This document shows positions 8,718 to 18,300 of a DNA stretch of 36,179 bases, in pieces. Position 1 is the first letter of the stretch, and every line of letters starts with the position of its first letter. Source of the DNA: Microcoleus sp. FACHB-1515 (GTDB lineage: Bacteria > Cyanobacteriota > Cyanobacteriia > Elainellales > Elainellaceae). The notes below the pieces were generated by a model. That model was given only the letters and a program-made list of their open reading frames with translations, was not told the origin of the DNA and ran no database searches. The stretch is from positions 1 to 36,179 of the forward strand of contig NZ_JACJPO010000090.1 in assembly GCF_014696105.1 (NCBI RefSeq), given 5' to 3'. The translations under genes and the position numbers were made by a program.

Positions 8718-8851
8718 ATTGCTGAGTTTGGTTCGTCGCTTCGATCGATTCAATCCTTTAACCAATCTAAGTTTTTCACTGCATTGGTGGAACTGGTTGA
8801 AAAATAGGAGCGATCGCCCCTACCCAATCTCCTTCACAACCCAACACAGCA

Positions 8852-11167
8852 ATGCGTCCTACTTTTCGATCGATCGCGACAGTGGCTCTGCTCTCCTTGG
8901 CTGTCCCGTTTCTCCCCACGATCGTTTCTTCGCCGCCTGCTCTTGCTCAGACGGTTAGCGATCGCAAGGCAGAAGCCGATCGACTCTTTCAACAAGGCAT
9001 TCAGCAGCATCGAGTTAGTCAGTTTCGTGAAGCACTACAGTCGTGGGAGCAAGCGCTAAGCATTTATCGAGAGATCGGCAATCGCCAAGGCGAAGGCAAT
9101 GCTTTACTTAGCTTGGGCATTGCTTATTTCAGCTTAGGGCAGTATCAACAGGCAATCGACCTCTATGAGCAGCAGTTGATCATTGTGCGAGACATGGGCG
9201 ATCGGCAAAACGAAGGTAATGCGTTGAACAATCTGGGACTTGCTTACCAAAGCTTGGGACAGTATCAACGGGCAATCGACCTCTATGAGCAGCGGTTAGT
9301 GATCGCACGAGAGATTGGCGATCGGCCAGGAGAAGGCATAGCGTTGAGCAATTTAGGTGTTGCTTATGCCACCTTAAAGCAATATCAACGAGCGATCGAT
9401 TTTTATCAGCAATCCTTGAGCATTACTCAGGACACTGGCAACCGAGCCTTAGAAGGTGTCACCTTAAGCAATATTGGTAGGCTGTTAGCACTTCAGGATC
9501 AGCCGGAGTTGGCGATCGTCTTCCTCAAGCAATCGGTGAATGTGCGCGAATCGATTCGGGGAGAGTTGCGCGGCGCAGAACGGGAATTGCAGCAGTCCTA
9601 CACCGACACGATCGCAGACGATTACCGCCGCCTTGCCGATTTGCTGTTGCAGCAAGACCGCATTCTGGAGGCACAGCGCATCCTCGATTTGCTCAAAGTG
9701 CAAGAGCTAGAGGACTATCTGCAAGACATGCAGCGCAGCGGACGCACCGAGACGGGCATCGAGCTAGCCGCACCTGAAGCGCAGATTCGCGATCGACAGC
9801 AGGCGATCACCAATCGGGCGATCGCGATCGGGCAAGAACTCGCCCAACTGCGGCAGATTGATTCGCAGCAGCGATCGAGCCAACAGACAGCGCGAATTGC
9901 TCAACTGGAAGCAATGCAAACGGAAGTCGTCGCGGAGTTTGAAGCCTTCATCTACAGCGACGAAGTGCAGGCACTGGTCGCTCAGCTTAGCCGCGAAACT
10001 CGTCAGCAAGACTTGGTGGCCGAGCTAGACGACCTGATTGTTTTGCAAGACAATCTGGCAAAGCTGGAGCAAAACGCCGTGCTGATCTATCCGCTGATTC
10101 TCGAAGATCGGCTGGAACTGGTGCTGGTGACGCCCAACTCGCCACCGACCCGCTATCCGGTGAACGTCGATCGCGCCCAGCTCAACGAAACGATCGTAGC
10201 GTTTCGATCGGCACTGCAAGACCCGCGCAGCAATCCGCAGCCGATCGCCCAGCAGCTTTACGAGTGGCTGATTGCGCCAATGGCTCAGGACTTGGCCGCG
10301 ATCGATGCCCAGACGATTCTCTACGCGCCCGATGGCGTGTTGCGCTACATTCCCCTCGCTGCCCTGCACGACGGTAATCAGTGGCTCGCCCAAAACTTCC
10401 GCATCAACAACATCACAGCGGCCAGCCTCAGCGACCTCAACTTGCAGCCCGTCCAACAGCCTGAAATTCTCGCCGCTGCCTTTGAGCAAGGTTCGTTCTC
10501 CTTTCAAGTTGGCGAAAGAGACTTTAATTTTGCGGGGTTGCCCTTTGCCGGAGAGGAAGTTGAAAATCTAGCCGCAACCTTTCCGGGCACTCGCGAATAT
10601 GTCGATACGGCCTTCACGCCGGATGCGATCGTGCCGATTATGGACGACTATTCGATCGTGCATCTGGCAACTCATGCCGCCTTTGTGCAGGGTGCGCCCA
10701 GCGACTCGTTTATTCTGTTTGGCAATGGCGATCGCATCACGCTCGAAGAAATCAAAACTTGGCGCGGACGCTTCCGGCAGGTTGACCTGATTGTGTTGAG
10801 CGCCTGTGAAACCGGAGTGGGCGAAAGTTTGGGCAACGGAGAGGAAATTTTGGGCTTTGGCTACCTGATGCAGCAAGCCGGAGCGCGGGCAGCGATCGCG
10901 TCGCTGTGGACAGTGAGCGATGGTGGCACTCAGGTTTTGATGAACGCTTTTTACGCTGCCCTCGAAAACGGCCACACCAAAGCGGAAGCCCTCCAGCTTG
11001 CCCAGCAAGCCTTGATCACCGGAGATTTTTCAGCGGTAGGAGCGCCAAGAGGCAACGGAACAGTGGTCGCACGAGATACTCGCACAGGCTTGTCGCCCGA
11101 CGTGAGCAACAATCTAAGTCATCCCTACTACTGGGCACCATTCATCTTAATCGGCAACGGCCTGTAA
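8852..11167 (+). CDS. Exported TPR-CHAT domain protein
   Basis: 771 residues. A signal peptide of about 33 residues ends in ALAQ after the hydrophobic VALLSLAVPFL core, so the protein should be exported. Residues 40-220 contain four to five TPR units, recognisable by the repeated GQYQxAIDLYEQ and EGxALxNLGxAY patterns. A coiled-coil-like linker follows. The C-terminal CHAT (caspase-like) domain carries the catalytic dyad: His608 in HLATHAA and Cys652 in LSACETGVGE. CHAT-TPR proteins are common in filamentous cyanobacteria, and some in other bacteria act as defence or cell-death proteases (for example the type III-E Craspase partner Csx29), but this one is secreted. No operon partner is evident. 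Confidence 0.92.
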   Translation: MRPTFRSIATVALLSLAVPFLPTIVSSPPALAQTVSDRKAEADRLFQQGIQQHRVSQFREALQSWEQALSIYREIGNRQGEGNALLSLGIAYFSLGQYQQAIDLYEQQLIIVRDMGDRQNEGNALNNLGLAYQSLGQYQRAIDLYEQRLVIAREIGDRPGEGIALSNLGVAYATLKQYQRAIDFYQQSLSITQDTGNRALEGVTLSNIGRLLALQDQPELAIVFLKQSVNVRESIRGELRGAERELQQSYTDTIADDYRRLADLLLQQDRILEAQRILDLLKVQELEDYLQDMQRSGRTETGIELAAPEAQIRDRQQAITNRAIAIGQELAQLRQIDSQQRSSQQTARIAQLEAMQTEVVAEFEAFIYSDEVQALVAQLSRETRQQDLVAELDDLIVLQDNLAKLEQNAVLIYPLILEDRLELVLVTPNSPPTRYPVNVDRAQLNETIVAFRSALQDPRSNPQPIAQQLYEWLIAPMAQDLAAIDAQTILYAPDGVLRYIPLAALHDGNQWLAQNFRINNITAASLSDLNLQPVQQPEILAAAFEQGSFSFQVGERDFNFAGLPFAGEEVENLAATFPGTREYVDTAFTPDAIVPIMDDYSIVHLATHAAFVQGAPSDSFILFGNGDRITLEEIKTWRGRFRQVDLIVLSACETGVGESLGNGEEILGFGYLMQQAGARAAIASLWTVSDGGTQVLMNAFYAALENGHTKAEALQLAQQALITGDFSAVGAPRGNGTVVARDTRTGLSPDVSNNLSHPYYWAPFILIGNGL

Positions 11168-11380
11168 AAGTTATGGCGAGTGCCAAGCTAGATAAGACTG
11201 TGGACGGACAGCGAAGCTAATCCGTACCCGATCGCGTAGTTGTCCTCACCTGCTTGGCGACTGCCACATCAGTCATCCATCTGCCATTCAAGCACCCACA
11301 AAGTTGCCGAAGGTTTGCCTAGAGGCAAGTCGAAAGGTTCCCGTTGGCAGGCTGATGAAACTGGTGGTGCGAACAGCAGT

Positions 11381-11988
11381 TTCTTATGTACAAACTCAAT
11401 TTCTTATGTAGAGGAAGATAATCTGGATTGCAAGTTCCTTCAAGCTTCTTTTACATAAGACTAATGCTGTGTACGTAAGAATGATTTGATACTTGAACCC
11501 GCCCTGATTATGGCTCGATCGCCTTGAACTGCTTGCCAACGTAACGACTTTTAAGCTTCCCTTCAGTTCGCCAGTAGATAGACCAATAGGGGCCATGCGA
11601 TCGACCATTTTCTCCTTCACACTTGCAGCCCGTCTTACCACAGCGGACACGCTCAAGCTGGTAAAGTCGATCGCCCTGCTGCCCGACCTCGATGACCTCT
11701 CAACCTCTTGCCTTTACCCGCTCTGAACCTGATGCAGGGGGCTGTCGCTCCAACTCCTCAATTACAACTGCAAGTTCAGCTTGAAATCGAAACTAAGACG
11801 TTTCGTCATTGTCTTGGCTCAGAAATTGAAGGCTACGACGAGGGTGCAAATCATATCGAGAAGAAAAGAAATTATTGGATTTCTGGTGCAAGAAGTTATG
11901 ATTTTTAGACACGCGAAGAATCGCTACAAAATCAAAAAGCGTACATAATCTAGAGCAACGTACATAAGACACCTTTTCTGATGTACAA
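11381..11988. repeat. Clustered TTCTTATGTAC-type motifs with about 20-bp phasing
   Basis: Copies on the plus strand: 11381-11391 (TTCTTATGTAC), 11401-11410 (TTCTTATGTA) and 11976-11988 (TTCTGATGTACAA). Copies in inverse orientation: 11451-11460 (TTACATAAGA), 11471-11480 (GTACGTAAGA), 11941-11949 (GTACATAAT) and 11960-11969 (GTACATAAGA). Pairs are spaced 20, 20 and 19 bp, about two helical turns, on both sides of a small gene relic. This looks like transposase or recombinase binding sites at the two ends of a decayed element of about 600 bp. The element type is unknown. Confidence 0.5.
11508..11699 (-). pseudogene. Relic of a small Cys-containing protein (DUF6788-like)
   Basis: The minus-strand frame ending at the TAA at 11508-11510 reads DRLYQLERVRCGKTGCKCEG, then HGPYWSIYWRTEGKLKSRYV and GKQFKAIEP. 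The RCGKxGCKC...HGPYW...YW pattern is that of small DUF6788-type proteins, often found near mobile DNA. The frame has no normal start. An in-frame TGA at 11700-11702 separates it from an upstream stretch reading AELAVVIEELERQPP, which could be its original N-terminus. It lies between the two clusters of the TTCTTATGTAC motif and may be the cargo or accessory gene of that element. Confidence 0.5.
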
Positions 11989-12304
11989 CATGGCTTGCAC
12001 ATCAGAAATTTCAGCGAAGTGTAGGGCGCGATCGCTCGTCAGCGAAGCTTTTGCAGTCGCTTTGGGCTGGCTCATGGCCTGGATCGCAAGTTTAGTCGCT
12101 TAATTGTGTTGACAGGTAGAGCTTTGGTTTCTGGCCGCAATGCGATCGGTTAAAGTCAAGAATTTTGTGCCGCTTGTCGTGCATCTGAACGGCTAAGGCG
12201 AGAGCGAATACTGCATCGATTGCACACATCAACCACGATAGGAAAAATCACTTGGTCAATCTGCAATGACAGCATGAGCCAGAAGACAACATCGTCGAGA
12301 AGCG

Positions 12305-12937
12305 CTAGGAATCGCGTTGGAAGTATTGTTTCGAGACCACTCGATCTTGAGCATTGTAGGCAATTTCCCACTGCTTACTGCCCTGCATCTGATAGTAGAG
12401 GCTCACCGACTGACACTGGTTCAAGTCGGTGACTTGGCTGTAGCTACGCGCATAAGGGTCATTACAGTCAGAATGCCAACCGGGTTGACCTAAAATTTGC
12501 TCCACCCGCTCGCGAGAGTCACCTAGTTCAACCTGTGGCATCTGCCAGTTGTACCACCAGAGCAATCCGTTTTCGACAACTGCAATTGCCATGACGAGAC
12601 TAACTACGCCACTCAGTGCGTAGAGGGGAACCGCAATCACGCCACCTTGCAAAGCTTGCGTCAGCCAATGCCCTCGCTGCTGGCGAACAGCGAGTCGATT
12701 TCTCTCGGCTGATGGGCGGCGCAAGAAGCTGCCCAGAACGATGACCAGTCCCAATCCCAGGTTGAGTAATCCAATCAGCAACAGCACAGCGAAGAAGGCT
12801 GAACCAAAAGCGAAAGGGCGATCGCCGTCGAGCTTTGAGATCTTGATAAGCGCGAACAAGATCAGTATCAAACTCAAGATGACAAAGTAAGCGCCAACCC
12901 AACGCAGCGTGAGGAAACGCAAGAAGCGGCGGTGCAT
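12305..12937 (-). CDS. Membrane protein with SmpA/OmlA-like C-terminal segment
   Basis: About 210 residues from the ATG at 12937 (MHRRFLRFLTLRW); a TTG at 12979 would add 14 residues. There are at least three hydrophobic segments: WVGAYFVILSLILILFALI, FAFGSAFFAVLLLIGLLNLG with its continuation, and VPLYALSGVVSLVMAIAVV. The last 80 residues form a soluble tail with LGDSRERVEQILGQPGWHSD, the kind of short helix-strand seen in SmpA/OmlA (BamE-like) domains, and end LYYQMQGSKQWEIAYN. The function is unknown. It stands alone between the motif clusters and an IS5-type relic, so no operon clue is available. Confidence 0.72.
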   Translation of the reverse strand: MHRRFLRFLTLRWVGAYFVILSLILILFALIKISKLDGDRPFAFGSAFFAVLLLIGLLNLGLGLVIVLGSFLRRPSAERNRLAVRQQRGHWLTQALQGGVIAVPLYALSGVVSLVMAIAVVENGLLWWYNWQMPQVELGDSRERVEQILGQPGWHSDCNDPYARSYSQVTDLNQCQSVSLYYQMQGSKQWEIAYNAQDRVVSKQYFQRDS

Positions 12938-12984
12938 AAGCGATCGAGCAAAGGAATCAGATCGCGCCAAGCTTAGCAAATCTG

Positions 12985-13473
12985 CTTTGATATGGCACTC
13001 GTCGGGATGTTAATGGGTTTCGCCCGAAAGGACTCGATATTGCGGCTCAACAGTTCAATCAATCCTTGGTCATCTGAAACATTGGCTTGGGTGCAATGGC
13101 TGAAGCAGGAACATCCCACCCTATCAATGGCAAGCGGTCGCTTGATAGCGTTGGTGCATTGGTTGTGACAAAACCCCTTGGAGACACTGCTTGCGTCACC
13201 AGTGTTTTTGACCGCTGGGGCGTCAAGGATGAGTAAACCTGTTCATTTCGGTTTTTTTAACGTGAGTTCGGACTGGTCGATGCACTGTTGCGTGGAATCA
13301 GGCGGTCAGTCTTTGGGCAAGTCACACCAATTGCAAGCGTTCTTGAGTGGATAGAAGATGCGATCGAGGATTTGCCGTTTGCTCGAGTTTGGGGGTTGCG
13401 TTTTCTTCTTTTGAGGTCACAACGGTTCAATGCGTTGCCACTCTTTGTCAGTTAAGCGGTTGGAGGATGGCAT
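12985..13473 (-). pseudogene. IS5-family transposase relic
   Basis: The minus strand from the ATG at 13473 reads MPSSNRLTDKEWQRIEPL, a stop, PQKKKTQPPNSSKRQILDRI, then FYPLKNACNWCDLPKD and another stop. Both stops (TGA) replace expected leucine codons. After a degenerate middle, the frame continues KNTGDASSVSKGFCHNQCTN and NVSDDQGLIELLSRNIESF, then loses homology near 12985. The order matches IS5-type DDE transposases, including the AVKNT block that follows the catalytic Asp. It is inactive, with internal loss and no C-terminal third. Confidence 0.8.
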
Positions 13474-13637
13474 TTATTTTCCAGCTTAGCTCGCCATCAA
13501 AAATCTCAAATCGGTTCTATAGGAAGATTAGTTTGAGAGAATCCTTGATCTCAGGAGGCTCCTTCTACCAATCCCGTTCGAGTTTTGTGGCTACTTTCAT
13601 AACTCAGCCACGTTACGGTTAACATGCTGGCTATTGC
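13474..13637. other. Non-coding gap between the IS5 relic and the topoisomerase fragment
   Basis: I see no gene or clear signal here. The inverted terminal repeat of the IS5-type element should lie just upstream of the transposase start but is not obvious. Confidence 0.3.
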
Positions 13638-15383
13638 TCAAGGCGTGAGTTCGCCCAGCTTCGGACTCCACCAGCCTTTCGCCGTCTGGAAGTAAACCAC
13701 ATCTTTGTGCTTGTGTTCATTCCTTGTTTTCGTATTCGAGCAGCGCAACAAGCTTTTTGGCTGACCGTCCTTCTCGTAGCGATACTCTTCTAGCGGCTGC
13801 TGACAGACAGGACATGCATAAGATGTAGGTTGAGCGGGCGACGGCTGAATATCACATATGGCCGCTTTCGATCGCGGCACTTCCCACTGATGCGACCGCT
13901 CCGACCAAAACAGCACCACGTCCGCACAGCCACTAACGCACTTGAGAAAGTATTTCTTCTTCACCTTCTTGCTTGGCACTTTCGCCAGAAATTCTTTGCA
14001 CTGCGGGCAGCGCGTCCGCGAGGTTTCCAGCGTTCTGTTTGGCTGCGGTGCAGATGTTGTGGTCAGATGTTGGGGAATCACTCGTCTGGCGCGATCGAGC
14101 GCAGGCACGAAGTAATCAGCGTTCCACTGGGTAAGATAGCGCTGCCAGTCTTGCTGGCCTTGGGCGATCGCATCGAGCGCACTTTCCATCTGCGCGGTGA
14201 ACTTGGATTCAAGCAGATCAGGCAGAGCATCTTGCAAGAAGCGATCGACCTCCAGCCCCAGCGTTGTCGGTTGTAAGGTTGCCTTGACCAGTTCGACATA
14301 CGATCGCTGCTTGAGCGTTTGGATGGTTGGCGCATAAGTACTAGGACGACCGATGCCCTGTCGCTCCATCACCTGCACCAGCTTCGGTTCACTGTAGCGG
14401 GGTGGCGGTTGCGTCACTTTTTGCTCATGCGCGGCCTGCTCCAGCGTCACGGCTTGCCCCTGCTGAAGGGTCGGCAGTTCCACATCGGCGCTAAGATTGT
14501 TCCAATACTTGCTGTAGCCTGCGAACTCGATCACTTGTCCTTTGGCTTGCCAGCACACTGCACCGGACTGGGTGAGGATGCGAGTTTGCCGAATGCGGGC
14601 AGCTCGGCATTGTGTGGCGATCGATCGTTTCCAAATCAGCACGTACAGGGCAAACTCATCCGCAGACAATTCCACTCGCAATTGCTTGGAGGGGCGATGG
14701 ATGTCAGTGGGGCGAATTGCTTCATGGGCTTCTTGAGCGCTCTTGCTGCTGCGATGCTGCGTTGCCCTCGGCGGCAGGTTGTCCGGGTCATGCGCTTCCA
14801 GCCATTGCCGAGCCGCCTGACAAAATTCAGGACTAAGCGCCACGCTATCGGTTCGCATATATGTGATTAGTCCCGCTTCGTACAGCGACTGGGCAACCTG
14901 CATCGTCTTTTCCGGGCTGAAGCGTAACTTTGCACCTGCGACCTGTTGCAGGCTCGATGTGATGAAGGCGGGGGGTGGGGTACGGGTGGCGGTTTTGCCT
15001 TCGACGCTCAGAACGCGATGCGGGTGCTGTTGCGCTTGAGCGACCAGTCGATCGGCCTCAGCTTGCGTCAATACTTTGGTCGATTCGAGCGATGGCTCGA
15101 TCGTCTTTTCAGCAGCATCGTCTGATTGAGCAGGTTCTGCTTCAGTCTCAGTGCTGCCCTGATAGTACGCTCGAAAACCTTCGGCGTAATCGACGAACAC
15201 GCTCCAGTAGTCCTGCGGCACAAACGCTTGAATCTGCCGTTCGCGCTCACAGACGATGTGCAGCGTCGCACTTTGAACGCGCCCCATGCTTTTCGCGCCG
15301 TTGTGTAGCTGCCACAGCAAGGGTGAGCCTCTGTAGCCGACGAGCTTATCAAGGACAGTGCGGCATAAAGGAGTCGATCGCAA
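13638..15383 (-). pseudogene. Type IA DNA topoisomerase lacking its Toprim domain
   Basis: The open frame gives 581 residues, but family homology begins abruptly at RTVLDKLVGYRGSPLLWQ, which lies after the Toprim domain in intact TopA (roughly 150 N-terminal residues missing). The active-site segment GLITYMRTDS is present (Tyr175, Arg177), as are ERQGIGRPSTYAPTI and two C-terminal Cys-rich zinc segments (CPQCKEF...CVSGC and CPVCQQP). Without the Toprim acidic residues, which hold Mg2+, the enzyme cannot be active. The only available start, a TTG at 15383, lies inside a CRISPR repeat fragment. The gene was therefore cut by the rearrangement that placed array 1 here. Intact relatives include topoisomerases carried on cyanobacterial plasmids. 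Confidence 0.85.
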
Positions 15384-18300
15384 TCTGACGTTCTAGTACA
15401 ATCCTGCATGGTGAGTGACAGTTTCAATCCCTGAAAGGGTTTGGAGTCGATCGCAATCAGCTACGCAGCGGCGATCGAGCGTAAGCGGAAGGGTTTCAAT
15501 CCCTGAAAGGGTTTGGAGTCGATCGCAATCGGCATAGTACACGTCAGGAGCGACAACACCCCATTGCGTTTCAATCCCTGAAAGGGTTTGGAGTCGATCG
15601 CAATGCCTCCAATCGGTTGCTTGGATGGCGATCGCTTCGTTTCAATCCCTGAAAGGGTTTGGAGTCGATCGCAATTCCTATTCAGTTGGAACTAGAGGTT
15701 AACACTGGTGGTTTCAATCCCTGAAAGGGTTTGGAGTCGATCGCAATGACGGCACAACAGACAGCAGACCAAGGGCAAATAGTTTCAATCCCTGAAAGGG
15801 TTTGGAGTCGATCGCAATCGGATGGAAGAGTTGAAATTGTTCCGATCGAACGTGTTTCAATCCCTGAAAGGGTTTGGAGTCGATCGCAATCTGAGGTTGT
15901 CAGACATCATCCGCGCCATGTCTCTAGAGCATTGTTTCAATCCCTGAAAGGGTTTGGAGTCGATCGCAATCTATTCGCTTGAATGGTTCATAACAACTGA
16001 TTACGGTTTCAATCCCTGAAAGGGTTTGGAGTCGATCGCAATTCAAGAAACGCTACTGCTATCGTTTGAAATGCTAAGTTTCAATCCCTGAAAGGGTTTG
16101 GAGTCGATCGCAATATCGAGGCGACCATTTCATCCGCTAATTGGCGATCGTTTCAATCCCTGAAAGGGTTTGGAGTCGATCGCAATGAGGCTGGAGCGCC
16201 TGAGATTCCAATCAGTAAAGGTTTCAATCCCTGAAAGGGTTTGGAGTCGATCGCAATTTGTGAAACCAAAATTTAGCGGTGTCTACAATCGGTTTCAATC
16301 CCTGAAAGGGTTTGGAGTCGATCGCAATGTTCATAATCACCGTTTACACCGGGATCGTTGCCTGTTTCAATCCCTGAAAGGGTTTGGAGTCGATCGCAAT
16401 TATCGGGCATTGAAGCGCCCAGGCAAAGACGGCAGTTTCAATCCCTGAAAGGGTTTGGAGTCGATCGCAATCTCCAGAAAGCCGCGCTCCTCCGGCACGA
16501 TGACCGGTTTCAATCCCTGAAAGGGTTTGGAGTCGATCGCAATCAGAATCAGTGCGGCTTCTTCCGCCTCAGCAACACGCTGTTTCAATCCCTGAAAGGG
16601 TTTGGAGTCGATCGCAATAAGGCTGATTGGAGTCGATCGAGGCATCAACCCAGTTTCAATCCCTGAAAGGGTTTGGAGTCGATCGCAATACCAGCTATCG
16701 AGATTCACATCATGACATTTGAAAACGTTTCAATCCCTGAAAGGGTTTGGAGTCGATCGCAATTCTGGAATCTGAGTCGATCGACTTGTGCTTTGCGGGT
16801 TTCAATCCCTGAAAGGGTTTGGAGTCGATCGCAATAACTTGGAGATCGAAGCTTCAAGCTCCAAGGTCGGGGTTTCAATCCCTGAAAGGGTTTGGAGTCG
16901 ATCGCAATAGAATGTCGTTGCGATACTCAAAGTCACCGTCGCTGTTTCAATCCCTGAAAGGGTTTGGAGTCGATCGCAATTTGATGTCGAGTTCATTCGC
17001 CAGCATCATGTGCGAAAGGTTTCAATCCCTGAAAGGGTTTGGAGTCGATCGCAATCGTGTGGCGCTGTTTGTGCTTGTGCATGGCATGAGGTTTCAATCC
17101 CTGAAAGGGTTTGGAGTCGATCGCAATATTGTGGTTCCTCAGCCGGAACTTCTGGAACTTCTAGGTTTCAATCCCTGAAAGGGTTTGGAGTCGATCGCAA
17201 TTCCTGATCAACTGGCAACGAAGCAAGTAAGCACCAGTTTCAATCCCTGAAAGGGTTTGGAGTCGATCGCAATCAGTCGCCCGGAGGCGGCGCGGCCACC
17301 AATGAGTGTTTCAATCCCTGAAAGGGTTTGGAGTCGATCGCAATAAGAAACAGTTTCATCGTCAGTTTTGTAAATAGGGTTTCAATCCCTGAAAGGGTTT
17401 GGAGTCGATCGCAATATCGCGCTGCGTGATGGTTGAAATCGCGGCATTGCTGTTTCAATCCCTGAAAGGGTTTGGAGTCGATCGCAATACGTTTCGTCTG
17501 GTGCGATCGACCACGTTCACCGCGTTTCAATCCCTGAAAGGGTTTGGAGTCGATCGCAATAAAATAGCCCGATCCTTCCGCCGAACACGCCGCTGTGTTT
17601 CAATCCCTGAAAGGGTTTGGAGTCGATCGCAATTCAAGTTCAGATTGAAGAAAGCAAGCGCTACTGGGAGTTTCAATCCCTGAAAGGGTTTGGAGTCGAT
17701 CGCAATATCGATCGGGTTTGCGGTCAGCCTTAAACCGCAGTTGTTTCAATCCCTGAAAGGGTTTGGAGTCGATCGCAATCAAAAGGTCACAACGTCCAAA
17801 GAAATTAACTCCATGTTTCAATCCCTGAAAGGGTTTGGAGTCGATCGCAATATTTCAACATTGCTTTTTCCAAACGTTGTAAACGAGTTTCAATCCCTGA
17901 AAGGGTTTGGAGTCGATCGCAATGTTGAACAGCGCAATGCCTTTGATGGCAATCATCTGGTTTCAATCCCTGAAAGGGTTTGGAGTCGATCGCAATGCGA
18001 AGGTGGAATTTTCGATCCGATAAGCCTGTTGACGTTTCAATCCCTGAAAGGGTTTGGAGTCGATCGCAATTGCACATTTCACCCCTTTCGCGATTTGAGG
18101 GCGTGTTTCAATCCCTGAAAGGGTTTGGAGTCGATCGCAATCCAAGGTAAGCAATATTTTTAGGATCTAAAGATGTTTCAATCCCTGAAAGGGTTTGGAG
18201 TCGATCGCAATCCTAATGCTCAATCTCCTTTCGGTGTAAATATCCAGTTTCAATCCCTGAAAGGGTTTGGAGTCGATCGCAATGATCCTGAGAAGCTAGT

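Larger units (their letters stand above)
11168..12304. other. Gene-poor region with motif clusters and gene relics
   Basis: There is no convincing intact gene in these 1.1 kb. It holds two clusters of a TTCTTATGTAC-like motif (11381-11480 and 11941-11988) and a small decayed gene between them (11508-11699), both listed separately. A minus-strand frame around 12230-12100 reads CAIDAVFALALAVQMHDKRH and ends at a TAA near 12100. It has no recognisable family or start and could be chance. The rest shows nothing I can assign. Confidence 0.5.

Noticed and set aside
11396-11656. 86-residue minus-strand frame
   Set aside because: The protein-like signal (RCGKTGCKC...HGPYW) is in a different minus frame at 11508-11699. 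This frame is its shadow.
13638-15383. Functional topoisomerase starting at 15383
   Set aside because: The Toprim domain is missing and the TTG start lies inside a CRISPR repeat fragment, so an active enzyme is not expected.
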